DNA of 64,000 nt from Lomentospora prolificans (lineage: Eukaryota; Ascomycota; Sordariomycetes; Microascales; Microascaceae), in contig JARFXM010000003.1 of the NCBI GenBank assembly GCA_029532625.1, forward strand, positions 5,022,001 through 5,086,000, read 5' to 3'. The notes beneath the pieces are model-generated. The model was not told the origin of the DNA. It saw only the letters and a list, made by a program, of their open reading frames with translations, and ran no database searches. Numbering within the stretch: position 1 is the first letter of the stretch; each line of letters opens with the position of its first letter. Below are positions 34,437 through 46,647 of the stretch, piece after piece. Both the position numbers and the translations under genes were made by a program.

Positions 34437-36474
34437 CTAGCAGAGGTGGAACCTCGCAACGCTAGGATCGTGATCGCTCACCTGGTCATCATAGTTTTGC
34501 CAGGTGTTGAGGTGCATGTGCTCATACTTGACCGCGCACCCGACAGCAGGGCTCACGTAGATGTGGTCGAGGGCCTCGCTGTTCATGTCGTAGAGGTAGG
34601 TGTAGCGCTCGTTGACGGGGATCCTGGCCACCTCGTCGAGGTCCGTGAGGCCGGACTTGTCGGCGAAGACGTGCATGGGCTCGACCTGGACGAACTCGTT
34701 GAAGTCGCCGGCGGCGATGATGTAGGCCTTGGGGTCCTTTTCGAGGATCTGGGCGATGAAGCTCTGTAATATATACTGTCAGTTGTCTGTTTTCGTTTAG
34801 GCGGGAATTGAGGGATATATAGGAACGTACAGCAGTAACTTCAGCCTGGGTCGTCCTCTGGTCAACTCCCAAGTTGACGGGAGGACGAGCATCTCCGTGG
34901 AGGCTGGTAGATCCGCCCTTGCTGGTGAAGTGAACGTTGACTGTGAAGAAGGGCTTCTTGCCGCCCTTGACGGCCCTCCACTGGGCTACAAGAGGCTTCC
35001 GGCTCTCGGCCCAGGCCGCATTGGTAGGGTCGATACGGCCAGGGTTGTACTTGAGCAAGGGCCCGTCGAGGACTTCGTTGGCGTCGAGACTGCCACCCTG
35101 GTTGGGCTTGTACAGCTCGACAATATCAGGACGGTACAGGTAGGCGCAGCGGATGTTACCACCCGGCTGGCCGCCGTCCATGCCGTCCTCGGGCGCGACC
35201 TCGGCAAAGTCGTACTTGATGCCACTGGCCTCGAAGAGACTCTGGGTTAGAGTGCTAAGAGTAAGGTTGGCGCTGACGACGCCGTCGTTGGTGGCTCCAG
35301 AGCCGTCCTGGACCTCCTGGAGGAAAATGAGATCCGGAGTGCGCAGCTTGTTGATGATCTGGTCGACAACCTGTGGAAGGTGAGCGCTGGTCGGGGCAAG
35401 GTTCTCGGCGTTGTAGTCGGCTACGGTGATGCCCTTGCAGGTGCCCTTGCTGACGAAGCTAACGGCGCCGTGCTGGGCGGAGGAGTTGCGGGTAGGGGCG
35501 ATGTGGGTGAGGGGAAGGACACGGTAGAAACCAAAGGCATAGTAGACGACGCCGGTGATGTCTCCGTAGTAGTCGCCCATCTTGGTATCATCCGGGTTGT
35601 TAGAGCCATCGAGCGGATTGCCGATGACAATGGTCTCAGGGTTTGCATCTGAATGGAGCTGTTAATAATAATAGCACGGAAGGCTTTCGGAGCTTTTCGA
35701 TTCGTGGGGGGATAATAATATTATTACGTACCACCATCAGACATGGTTAAGCCGCCCTGCTCGTTCTCGCCGGTGACCTTCCAGTCACCACGGACCCAGA
35801 CATCACCGTACTGGTTGGGTCGGCTGACGGCGTATGCGTCCTTGATGGTGACGAGCTCGCCCATGATGCTCTCCCAAAAGTCCAAGCCGTACTCTTGGGG
35901 CTGGAGCTCAGGGTTGGCGACGGAGATGCGCGACACGTTGTTGGGAACGCCGAAGAGGCCGCCATCGTCGAGGCTGGAGAAGGAGCTGGTGGGGGGAGAG
36001 AGGGTGTCCTTGCCGATGACGAGGGGCTTGACCTCGTTGCCGGAGGAGACGATGGTGATGTTGGTGGGCGAGGTGAGCTCGGTAAGGTAGAGGTAGTCGA
36101 CATTCGACCTTTACATGGCAGCCAATTAATTCATCCGTCTTCGTCGTTGAATGAGTCGACGCCTTTTTTTTTCTTATGGATTAAACTCACCGATACTCAG
36201 AAACCTTGCCACTCAGCGTCACAATGTCGCCCACGGCCACCTGCTTCGCTGCGCTGCTGCCATACACATACAAACCCTCAGAAGTCGTGTCATCATCGTC
36301 CGGGTTGGTCGACCGGAGGTAAATGCCGGAACTGCTCACAGCAGTGACGAGACCCTCGACGTCGGTGACGGTCTTGCCATTGTATGGCGAAATGAAGCGG
36401 TTGCCGTTGATCTCGGCAATGCTTACGGCGGCGACGCCAGAAGCAGCGGCGACGAGTGCTCCAAAGGTCTTCAT
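34437..36474 (-). CDS. Secreted endonuclease/exonuclease/phosphatase-fold nuclease
   Basis: Extracellular nuclease-like protein. Exons 36191-36474, 35732-36108, 34831-35648 and 34437-34763 join in phase and give 601 residues. A signal peptide is clear (MKTFGALVAAASGVAAVS). An OB-like N-terminal region follows (NGKTVTDVEGLVTAVSSSGI, then VAVGDIVTLSGKVSEYR), as in bacterial ExeM/NucH-type nucleases. The EEP domain starts near ITVADYNAENL, with FLQEVQDGSG (catalytic Glu), AAGDFNEF (GDFN about residue 512) and the closing SDHD (589-592) that carries the catalytic His. The start at 36474 gives the signal peptide directly; an in-frame ATG 54 bases upstream would bury it. The likely role is degrading external DNA or RNA for phosphate and nitrogen; it could instead act on a phosphoester lipid. 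Confidence 0.9.
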
Positions 36475-39400
36475 CGTGGCCACAGATAAAACTTGACGAG
36501 CGAGGGAGTGCGTTTCTCTCTCCTTCACTCTATCGCGATATACATTCTCTCCAACCTTGGTCGCCGTGCTCTGGAACCCTTTATATAATTTGGTCGCATG
36601 GCCGGGTACTACATGGAGGGTAGGCGGCGCGGGAAGGCAATCGATTGCATACTAGAAGCCGAATCAGAACGCACAAAGTAACTCGCATGCCAAATAGCGC
36701 GGGAAAATACATCGTCAACCCTCCACCGAGAGGCCCAGCAGCCAGGCCTGGCGACGATGTGGCCAGCGTAGCACCCGCGGTGGAGTCGCGATCTCGTCCA
36801 ATTTCAATTGGGGGTAATAATAATTTAGGTCTGTAAATGCAGCACCGTTGCAGCTTCTCTGGCTGGCCCGCTGGCCCCTCGCTGGCCTTTATCTAGGCTC
36901 AAAGCGACACCGAGCCAATGCTGTCTCCTCCCTCCATGACTTCCGGCCATGTCAGATGCCAGCCCGTAGATCTTGCCCAGCGCAGCACGTTGTCGCGCTA
37001 GACCAGCCTGCTCCAAGGCCGCGCCGGGCCATGCTTCCCCATTTTTGTAGGTCCCCAGGCGCGCGGTGGAGTCGTCCAGATCAGGGAACCAGTCTCCGTT
37101 GCGGAACGCCATCACGTTGCTGCGTGCGCTCTCTGATTTTTTTTTGGTGGTTCCTTCGGGTCCTTTGCTTCTGTTGGGTTACTTAAACCTTTCCCTTGTT
37201 TCCCTTTGCCTGGTCGCTGTCATTATTGCGGCAGTCGCCATTCGTGGGGCGCTGGAAATTAGACAAAGATTTTAGAGGATTTGGAATGCAAAGGGATGGA
37301 GTCGACTGGATATTACAACATGATGGATAATAGATATTAAGCAAAGCGAAACGCGGTCGAGACTCGACTCGAATGCCTGGCTGACCGTGGAATGCTCTGC
37401 GACTCCAGCATGTCCCCAGCATGTGGTGCACTCGAATGGCACTTTTGCATAGATCGAGCGGCACGCGCATTCCCAATCGCAGCGCCGCGTCGCTCGACCA
37501 GACCACGAAGGTAATTTCACGTGCAGCCAATGCCGCTGCACCATCCATCGCCAGGCCAGGCCAGGCACTTGCCGCGGCCGAGATGCACACTATTACGTAG
37601 TTATCAACTGAAGCCGAGTCAGATTGGCACACCTTCTCTGTTGACGCTTTGGGGAAAATGAAGATCTTGTCTAGCAACCGACAATTTGCTCGACCCAGAG
37701 TAGGATTCGAATTCTTCCAGAGCAATCTATTCAGCTCTAGTCAGGGGAAGCTGCCAGACTAGTTTATGCCAGGCCAGCGTTGATCCGTCCTTGGATCTTG
37801 CCCGCCGGGACGCCAGGCCCCGCTGCCGGGGCACTAATACGGCTCGGCGCCAGGCGATGACTTGGAGCACGTCAAATGTCCCTTGCACAGAGGGGTTCCA
37901 CCGCGATGCTGCCGGCTGGGCTTCGGCCAAGATAGCCAAGTGCAACTAATCCACAACCCAGCACCTCGGACCTGCTTTCACCCCCTCCCTTTTATCTTGA
38001 TTGCGCAGTGGGTCGTCTGAACACTTCCCTATCTCGTCGGCAGCGCAGAAACCCCGTGTCTTTTGCCATAGATAAAATACGACTCAACCAGAAATATCGT
38101 GGCGAGGACAGCGATGGTTGTCCTATGCCAGGGGCGAGCAGCCTTTAAGAGAAAAAAAAAGACCCCAGATATGAAGCCATGTGTGATCCGTCCATTTGTG
38201 CGTTCCTTGTGAAGACTATCAATGGAATCTAGGATGGCCATGGAGCTCAGTGTTCTTGACCGACAGCCCGATCATCTCGAGCTTACACCTCGTCAAAGTT
38301 TTCAACCTTGAGCAGCGGGCGATGACGGCAGTATTCCAGGAGCATTAGAGATGGTGCATGCGACGGATCTCGCAACCCCCACATGTGGCGGACGCTATTA
38401 TTCATCCATAGGAATTATCCATGATTTTGAACTGATATTACTTTACCAATGATATGATGTGAATAGGCTACAGACTAAACTGAGCACTCTCTTGTGCGCG
38501 CCGTATCAATGGACATCGGACAAACACATCTGTGGTTGTCACACTACTTCTCCTTGGTAGACGCCGAAATATCAATATCGATGTGGAACTTCTGGCGCGT
38601 ACCTATCAAATCAATCTAGTTAAACCTACTTCGTGTAACAGCCCGGTATTGTGTATACAGAATGTTCACCCAAACCAACTAATCCACCCCAGCGGAGGTG
38701 TCCTTACTGGTGTATATCAATCCATGAGGCACGTAACAAAGGTGCGCAGCATCGTAAGAACAAGACCCCACTCACGAACCAACGTCAACCTGGAGTTCCC
38801 GGGGGCTCCGCATGCCTTCATGAATCCCAAAGAAGAGGTATAAAACACCCACATATGGCCAATCGCCTTGAGGAGGTTGGACAATATCTTGCGGCTTCCC
38901 AGCATGCAACCAGTAGTCAGCAGCTACCCGTCACAGTCATTGCATTCGACAGCGAGAGAAATTGCCGCGGTGCCCAAGTTGAGGCAGGGGTTGTTGCAAT
39001 ATTACCTTGTACATATCCCGCGGGTCTTCCAGGATTCAAAGGTCATCGACATCCTCGAAATTGTCGTTCCAAGGACCCAGAGAGCCTCCGGACATATTGT
39101 TGGATCCCGTGCTTGGCGGTAGAATCTAATTATCAACGCCGATGTGCTCTCCTATAATGCCTAGAAGCAAGCTCTACCTACATTATGGCATCAGTGTCCG
39201 AGTTCCCACTCGTCTTCAGCCTCACAAAGAGCCCCTAAGAAAGCCGGCTACTTCTTGGATCATCCGGGAACTGTAGGCCTCCGATTGGTGTAGCGTCTCC
39301 ATATAATTTTTTTTTTCTTTTCTTTCTTTTTTTTTTCACTCTAATATCAGACTGCTCCGTCATATAAACGATCTTCTTCAAGGCCCTAGCCCTAAAATAA

Positions 39401-40630
39401 TGGGAGGTTTCAATTGCGAGCTTCGAATCGTATATCGGAGCTCGTTTACGACCCTATTATGGATGGAGAGATCCTTGCTGGTCCGCCGGGTTATTAGCTT
39501 TCCCACTCCATTTGGAATACCTTAATCAGTTGTGCCCTTGTTCGACACTTGCTTCGGTGACACTGGGAACCAGCCCCAATGAGTCTAAGAATTTTTAGTT
39601 TCTAATTTCGCCAGGGCAACCAGTATCTCAGCAGCTATGGAGTTGCATTAATGGGCCAGCTTTCGTAGCTGCGGGCTGGCCCATTTTGAAGGTATTATTA
39701 CATGGGTCCAGGTTAGCTGCTCGAGATCCGTCGCGATATTAGTAACCTCGAGTAGCCTATTGTTGTTGTGCAGCTCGTCATTCGACTTTACAACGCGCCG
39801 CATCTCCCAAGTAGGAGTCCACACAAAATTGACTAGCTGAACAGGGTTGACCGCGAAAGCGAGGGCCGAAGAAGGATCCGTATTGCCTTTGAGCAGGCGT
39901 CATATTAGCTGATTGAAAAGTTTATACTGTTGCGGAGGTCCAATAGATATTTAGTCCCATGCCTAGGATACCAAGAGGGGACAGATAAACAACTGGAATT
40001 GTCATGTATTCTGCCTGTCGGTAGCTCGCGTGGCGTGAAAAGCGGCTTATGGATGTCCGTTCTCTATGGGTCGGTGAGTCTGCGACCCAACTGCAGACGT
40101 AGTCGTGGACAACGCATTGCTTGTCTCTGCACGAAGACAGGGGGGCGTGTGCTTATTCTTATCTCCTTCTATAGACCCGCTGTTCTCCAGAAAGAGACGC
40201 AGCACCAAATCTCCGGAGGCCTTGCTAGGAATGGTAATAAGCTTATTCTCCCGCAGCCAAAAAGCCGCAGTCCACCCGTTGCATCCCTTTCCTCAGCACA
40301 GCCGATTTCATAATCACGGAGATAAATAAACCCAGTGAGCCCAGGAGTCGAGCTGGAACCGGGCTAACTTCTTTAAGAACAGACTAGGGTAGCTCTGAGA
40401 GACCGTTTCATCCCATTACTGGCTCGTATGTAGTCCGGAATGTAATAACGATTCTCTCTCTCGATATGCAGCCCTAACCGAATGCGTGTCGCGCCACTAG
40501 TGTGGTGGCGTAATTCACTTCACAGGAGGTGGCTGTATGAACGCTATATTCCAGAAATCGGATGAAGCTATCATTTGATTCGTTATATAGTCTATTCGTA
40601 TTCTTTCTATGGTTATACACAAGCTACCTC
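36475..40630. other. 4.1-kb gene-poor stretch
   Basis: The longest gap in the window. Open frames of 60-180 codons exist (for example 37183-37725 minus and 38651-39157 plus), but none has a recognisable motif, and composition changes along them as in non-coding DNA. A pyrimidine/T-rich run lies at about 39307-39338. It may hold decayed sequence that I cannot name. Confidence 0.45.
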
Positions 40631-41814
40631 TTAGCCCTGCCTGGCGGGGTCTAGAGTTACCTTGTTCTTGGTAATGCTATCGATCTCCTCCATGATCTCC
40701 GGGGTCAGCTTATCCAGGATCTTGAGAGAGGCAATAGTCTCCTCCAGCTGTTCAGCACGGCTAGCACCCGTGATAACGCTGCTGACATTGGGGTTCTTAA
40801 GACACCACGCAATAGCAAGCTGGCTTTGAGAGATGCCCAGCTTGTCAGCCACGGGCTTGAGCTTGCGCACAGTCTCAATCTCCTGCTTCCAGTCGTCAGT
40901 GCCCATGCGGTCCCTCATGAAGTCGGCGAATCCGTCCTTGCTAGCACCGAAGCGCGAGTCCGGAGGCGGGTTGCCGTCGACGACGTCGTTGTATTTTCCA
41001 GAGAGGAGGCCCATCTTGATGGGGCTGAAGGTGGTGAGGCCCAGGCCGACGCGCTCATAGAGGCGCTGGAATTGCCCCTCGACCTTGTCACGGACGAGCA
41101 TGTTGTAGAAGGGCTGTTCTACGATGGGCCCAATCATCCTTAGGTCCTTGGCGATGCCAACCTGTTCACCCCGTCAGTAACCGGTGACAGTTCTCATCGA
41201 ACGGTGCTCCGACTTACGGCTTCCGCGATTTCGTCGGCGCTCCACTCCGAGGTTCCCCAGTAGAGGGCCATGCCCTGATCGATGACGTGGTTGAAGGCCC
41301 TCACTGTCTCCTCCATGGGCGTGAGCCTGTCGGGGCGGTGGGCGTAGACAATATCGACATACTTGAGCTGCAGACGGGCGAGAGACGCCTCGAGGCCCTC
41401 AATGATGTGTTTCCTCGAGAGGCCGTGGTTGTTGACGAGAATCTCACCATTGGCCGCACCGTAGTTGATCTCTGGTGATTTTCCAAAATTGATTTAGAAA
41501 CAGCCCCTTGTCTCAACTGAGGTACTCGGAAAACTCTTACTTGTGCTGATGACAAGATCGCTACGCTTCCAGCCAAAATGCTTGATCGCCTTCCCCATCA
41601 CAATCTCCGACTCGCCCGCAGTGTAATTCTCCGCCGTGTCGAAAAAGTTGACGCCGAGATCATACGCCTTCTTCATGCACGCAAACGCCTGCTCGTCGGC
41701 AGCGTACCCTCCGTACGTCATCCACCCGCCGAGACCGATGGCGGAAACGTGCAGTCCAGACCTGCCGAGACGGCGGTAGACCATGCCGGTCTTGCGAGGC
41801 TCTTCCCACGCCAT
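40631..41814 (-). CDS. Aldo/keto reductase, voltage-gated K+ channel beta-subunit type
   Basis: NADPH-dependent oxidoreductase with a TIM-barrel fold. Exons 41541-41814, 41218-41471 and 40631-41161 join in phase and give 352 residues. The catalytic tetrad is complete: D59 and Y64 (NFFDTAENYTAGESE), K92 (created across the first intron) and H136 (VDIVYAHRPD). The C-terminal cofactor site has NPNVSSVITGASRAEQLEET, as in Kv-beta and YPR127/AKR6-like proteins. It begins YRRLGRSGLHVSAIGLGGW. No targeting signal is seen, so it is probably cytosolic. The substrate is an aldehyde or ketone of unknown identity. It is 550 bases from the next gene, on the same strand. Confidence 0.93.
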
Positions 41815-42365
41815 TTTGAACGTCTATGATGTGGTGATTTGGAGCGATGGAACGAAGGAACAGGAAGGCGTGGTACGGTGATCGGAGAACAACGGCAAGG
41901 GAGGGGTGGCGGGCGGGCGTGATTGCAGCCTTTCGGGGTGCAGATTGCTAGTCAATAAAACGATTCACCGAATTAGATTGATTGTACGTGTCTGCGTGTG
42001 TCTGCGTGTGAGTGTGTGTGTGTGTGTCTGCGTGTACGTGTGTGGGGGGGTTGCGCGGTGATTGCCGACGTTCTGTTCAGTTCGTCTGACGTAGTGCCGG
42101 AGAAATTCTCGGAGTTGAAATTCCTCGGAGCGCAGGCGGAGAAAGCCAAAAGACAGTAACCGGGTCAGGAGAATGTCAAGCCACCGCCCTTACCCCACCC
42201 CAAGAGCCTTCAATGTTCCCTTTCCTCACAGCTCTCGCCAGCATGCGGTAAAGCGCCGCGCTAATCAACAAAATACCCAAAGGGGCCAGCCCCGGCGAGC
42301 CAAATGGACCAGGGTAGGACTGCGGAGGATCGTCTGCAATTGCGCCAGATGGGGACTAGATCGCG
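41815..42365. other. Intergenic with a GT-rich microsatellite
   Basis: Between the reductase start and the stop of the upstream regulator. It holds an interrupted (GT)n/TGTCTGCG run at about 41989-42052, otherwise nothing. It must contain the reductase promoter. Confidence 0.6.
41989..42052. repeat. GT-rich microsatellite with repeated GTGTCTGC
   Basis: Alternating purine-pyrimidine sequence, with GTGTCTGC units and a pure (GT) core, ends in a run of seven G. It lies about 175 bases upstream of the aldo/keto reductase ATG. Confidence 0.8.
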
Positions 42366-44360
42366 TCATCTGATCAAGACCCCGCATTCCGCCTCCGCAT
42401 TCATGCCAAACAGCTCGTCGAGTGTCTCTCGGGTGTCAATGTCCAGCAGGATACGGGTAAAGGGTGACGGAGACCGAGCGAAACTGGTCAGGTCGAGGGT
42501 CAACCACGGGATTTGCGACTCGTCTTCGCGCGACGCGGAGACGGGCAGCAGCGGCGGCGGCGGCGTCGTGGTCAATGGCATTTGCGCGAGGATGTCCTCG
42601 GCCGACCAAAGGTTCGCGTCGCCGGCTTCAATGGCCGTGCCGATTAGCGCGCCCTCGCGTCGGAATTGTAGAGCGTAGGGTTGGAACACAGCAGCGTCGG
42701 GTGACCCGAAAATGTCGCGTAGCCTCGTGTTTAGGAGAGACAGAAGCTTGTTATTGCCGCCGCGGGACGAAGATAGCATGTCGCGGAGAGAGAAGAGGGT
42801 GTCTGCGGTGCCGTCGACCGAGATGCCCGGGTAGTTCTTGGTCATTGCATCAATCACAGTCGTGGCTATCTCGAACGTTTTGAACTCCTGTATGGTATTA
42901 CTAAACAATGACCTCTTTCCATTTGGGAACGGAGCTATCAATATTTTTACAACTCACCAATGTAGCGCCGTGAGACTCAAGGGCTGCCGGTGGTATACGC
43001 GACACCAGCGACAAGAACTCGCGCGCGATACTGACGGGGTTCACAGTAGGACTCTGGATACCCAGCTTAAAAGCTGCGCGCGACAGGATGGCGCGCATCC
43101 ACTGTCGCGTAAGAAAGACGTCCGCCCTCTGCACATCGTTGCCAGAGCCCCAGTCGTCATCGGTGATGGACTCTTGAAGCTTCTGCTGCAATATCTCCAG
43201 GCAAGACTGCACCAGCGACCCTGCCTGCGTAGCGTTGGACTCGGTATCCTGAAGGATCTCAAAGATGCCCGAGTGATCAAAGATCCAAAATAGATGGACG
43301 AGTTTGAGGAAGGCCGGCAGGATTTGCGAGCAGCTGTCGGCAGCGCCGTTACCAGGGAAGAGAATGTTTGGCTTCAAGATGGGCGGGAGCTTGTGGAGAA
43401 GAGCAACGCCGCTGACGGTGGAGGAAGGATGAGCATCATTAGTCACCCGCTCATCAATTTGCTTTTGTTCGTGGGAAGAAAAGCAGGGCCTGGCCCGGGT
43501 AATGGGGATTGGCATGCATATACGTATATATATATATATATGTCTCATTATAGATAAGTCTGTACTTACCGCTCAGTGACAAATAGGAGCCAGAGGACCC
43601 GGCGGCAGATTTGTTGCTCCGCGTCTGGCAGCGAGACGTAGGACGACTCGTGTTCCAGGCGGAGGATCTGCGCTTGCGTGATCGCCTCCCTTAGGAACAG
43701 GAGGGACTTTGCCCCGCCAGCAGCGAGGTTCTCGTGATATATATGGAGAAAGAAAGATGTGCGCAGGTTATCTAGCAGGTCAGTAGTCTCGCTTGCGTCG
43801 AGCCTCTGGAGAGTGTCTGGGTCCGGCTGCCACTCCGTCTCCAGCTTTAGTTGGGCAATGGTAGCGAGGGCCACTGCGTTGGCAAGACGCAGCGAGCCCG
43901 CATGCTCGGGATTGACAATGAGATCCTGCTTAAGCTTGGCAGCGTCTATGATGGGCCAGACGGGAAACAGCCGCGACGCATAAATCTCAAGAAAGGATAA
44001 GAAGTGGGGAATATCGCTCGCGGCCGACGGGTAGGAAGATGACAAGGAAGAAGACGCGCCAGCCGCCGGGTCAGCAGCGGTGGCATGGGGCTTAGAGGAA
44101 TCTGTGGAGAAGGCATCTGGGGATAGGGAATGGGACTGAGGCTGTTGCTGGCGCTGCCTGTTGAGATTGATTTTCTCGATGGTGCCGGCGCGAAGGCCTC
44201 GCGGGCCGCGCTGAGCTTGCACTCGGGTAAAGGTACATTCGATGCCGGCCGTCACGCAGCCATTGCACGGGGCCGCTTCTGTGCACCGGATCTTGCGCAC
44301 CTTGCACGAGTCGCAGGCCCGTCTTGCGAGCCGCTGGCGAGTGGCCTTGGGACGAGGCAT
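42366..44360 (-). CDS. Zn2Cys6 transcription factor
   Basis: Nuclear regulator of 588 residues. Exons 43570-44360, 42958-43411 and 42366-42887 join in phase. A complete binuclear zinc cluster sits at C16, C19, C26, C32, C35 and C42 (RACDSCKVRKIRC, PCNGCVTAGIECTF), followed by the QRGPRGLRAGTIEKI linker seen in sugar-type fungal activators such as the SUC1/MalR group. A Gln- and Ser-rich linker follows, then a fungal regulatory domain (PHFLSFLEIYASRLFPVWPI, and RRVLWLLFVTERGVALLHKL across the first intron). The start at 44360 is preferred because an upstream in-frame ATG would only add a low-complexity leader. It lies next to a dioxygenase and a transporter, which are reasonable targets, but this is inference. 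Confidence 0.93.
43522..43542. repeat. TA dinucleotide run in intron 1 of the regulator
   Basis: TATACGTATATATATATATATATG lies within the 156-bp first intron. Simple repeat, likely neutral. Confidence 0.8.
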
Positions 44361-45266
44361 GGTTGTGCCCTTTCGTCGCCTTTGTGCGTCAGCGTCTCTT
44401 GCGTTACTCACCCGCGCTTCCCTTCCTCTCTCCTCAGAAAGCCTGATAAGATAGATAGAATTCAACCCAAAAAAAAAAAGAAAAAAAAAAAAAAAAGAGA
44501 GAGAGAGAGAGAATATCGGAGACTCTGCGTTTCTAGCGTTCTAGCCTTGCGCTTCCCACCTGTGGACTGGCATTAGGTTTCCGCGTGCGTATCGTGAAGG
44601 GAAAACCGGGTCTTCCGTCTCTTGCTTTGGACCACTCAGAGCCTGGCATGTTGCGCCATCCGATGGGGGCATTTCACAATCGGACTTGTTTTGTGTCTTT
44701 TCCACTAATCTTTCGAGCTTGTTAAGTACCTCTCCGCTTTTCCACGGGCCAAACGAGGTCTTGGTGTCTTTCTCTTGACAGGGGTTATGCCATGCCGTAC
44801 CAATCACTGCGAGGAGGGAGCAGGATAGCCAGCCAGCCATTCCTGTCCACCCCTCCTACAACCCTGCAGAAACCTCCTCCCCCCATCAGCGTCGCAGTGC
44901 GAGCCAAGGGGAACTTCGCGTGCGCTAGGGCGCTCCGAGGGAGCCTAATTGGTGGTCGATTTGCGGGGTTCACGCCATGCTAGCCGGATGGAGCATGTGA
45001 GCTTCAAAACCCGGGCAGTCTCAAATTATGGAGCTACGGATAATAATGGCAGACTAACAGTAGTAAGAGTTGTGTTTGTGTGTGTGTGTGTGTTTCTTAT
45101 TACATGAATTCAGATTGGCTCGTTTCCGCATTCCTCGTGTCCCCTCGTGTCCTGGCCCTCGCTCATGGTTCAAAAAGGGAGTTGCTAGCCCAACCAACCC
45201 TGAAAAGGTAGACCCCTTTAGGGGTTAGAAAATCAAAAGAAATAGAATGCAATGGCTTTTCCACAT
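44361..45266. other. Intergenic with two simple repeats
   Basis: Region between the regulator start and the dioxygenase stop. It contains an A-run plus (GA)n at 44467-44512 and a (GT)n at about 45069-45092. The A/GA tract lies about 110-150 bases before the regulator ATG and is probably in its promoter or leader. Confidence 0.6.
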
Positions 45267-46647
45267 TCAAGCACCGAGGCCGGCTCGACGTCCGGTGCTG
45301 TTCGGGTCTAAGTACGGCGCCTCGCCGAGACTGCATACACGGTCTCCAGCCCGAGCAGCATCGTAATCGTAGGTAGCGCAGTGGAGCGTGGACCTGTTGT
45401 CCCAGATGGCCAGGTCATTCTTGGCCCAGCGGAACCTGACCTGGGCGTCGTGGTTCTGCGTGACGAGGTTGAAGAGGTAGTTGAGCAGCACGTCGCTCTC
45501 GTCCTTGGTGATGCCGTTGATCCGCTTCGTGAAGCCCTTGTTGACGTAGATGGACTTCCAGCCTGTGACGGGGTTGGTGCGTACGACGGGGTGGACGGCC
45601 GTGAGGTTGCCGCCCTGGTTCAGGGGAGAGCCGCGAACACCCTCGCGGAGGGGGTTACCGAGGCGTCTAGCCTCGTCGTGGAAGAAGGAAGCGTCGTGGG
45701 TGGCCGTTAGACCCTCGAGGAATTGTTTCATGGGTTCAGAGAGGCGGTCATACATTTCGTAGCCCGACGCCCAGAGCTGCATGCAAGACGTGCCGTTAGT
45801 TCCAGGTGTTTTTTTTTTCTTTTTTTTTTTTTGGCCAGTGTATATATACACTTGAAAGAAGGGAAGGGGAATCCCGGTGGTCTGGGTCACTGACAGTGTC
45901 GCCGCCCGTTTCGGGCAAGGTGTGAATCTTGAGCATCGCATAGTCAGAGGGGACCTTCTCGAAGGTGCTTAATTGTTAATAGAGCTAACGTCAGCACAAA
46001 CAGCCAAAGCTAGCAATGTGAGGGAAGACGATTCCGGGGGCTACTGCAGTGCCAGCATCCTGGGCTTGCCAAGGGCGGGCGGGCGGGCGTAGGTAACGCA
46101 AATTCGGCTCCGAAATAAAAAAACGTGATGCAGCTTGGTTTGGGTATAATCAAACTCACATGTCACTGTGCCAGCCCGCGCTGGCGAAGCGGGAGACGTC
46201 GCTGAGCTGGTGGGTTAAGCCGCCGCCCTTCTTCTGCTTCTCGCTCGAAATGACGCTGATCTGGTCGCCAAGCTCGCTACCCTCCTCCGTCAGGGGATGC
46301 ACGTGGAGCCCCGAGCTGGAAGGGCAGCCGCCGGCCTCGGTGAGGCGCAACATGAAGGCCTTCATCTCCTCCGGGGTGACATCCTGACTCTTGAGGAAAA
46401 CGACTCCGCGCTGGGAGATGAGCGAAGCGAGGTCGCGGAAGACGACATCGTCTTGCTCCTTGATGATGTCGCGCACCTGCAAGCCCGTGATCTCGCGGCC
46501 AATGACAGGGGTCACGTCGTGGTAGCTCTCGATGTACTCGTCGAGCCTGCCGGTGTAGGTGATGGGCGCCGAGAGGCGAGGGCGGCTTTCAGGGTGACCC
46601 CCAACAAAGTTGCCGGGGTTCGAATCCTGAACGGTGGCAGACGGCAT
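45267..46647 (-). CDS. TauD/TfdA-type 2-oxoglutarate dioxygenase (sulfonate dioxygenase-like)
   Basis: Non-haem Fe(II)/2-oxoglutarate-dependent oxygenase. Exons 46160-46647, 45895-45967 and 45267-45776 join in phase and give 356 residues. The splice at exon 1/2 restores WHSDITFE, so the metal ligands are H160 and D162; the distal ligand is H319 (STLHCATYDY), and R333 (GDRV) should bind 2-oxoglutarate. These are the elements of TauD and of yeast Jlp1, which releases sulfite from taurine or other sulfonates. Also typical are QRGVVFLKSQDVTPEEMKAF and TLPETGGDTLWASGYEMYD. No targeting signal is seen. It is transcribed away from an MFS carrier of the allantoate/sulfonate type, 1.1 kb off, and a Zn2Cys6 regulator lies just downstream. 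TauD homologues also act on herbicides and other acids, so the substrate is inferred. Confidence 0.92.
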
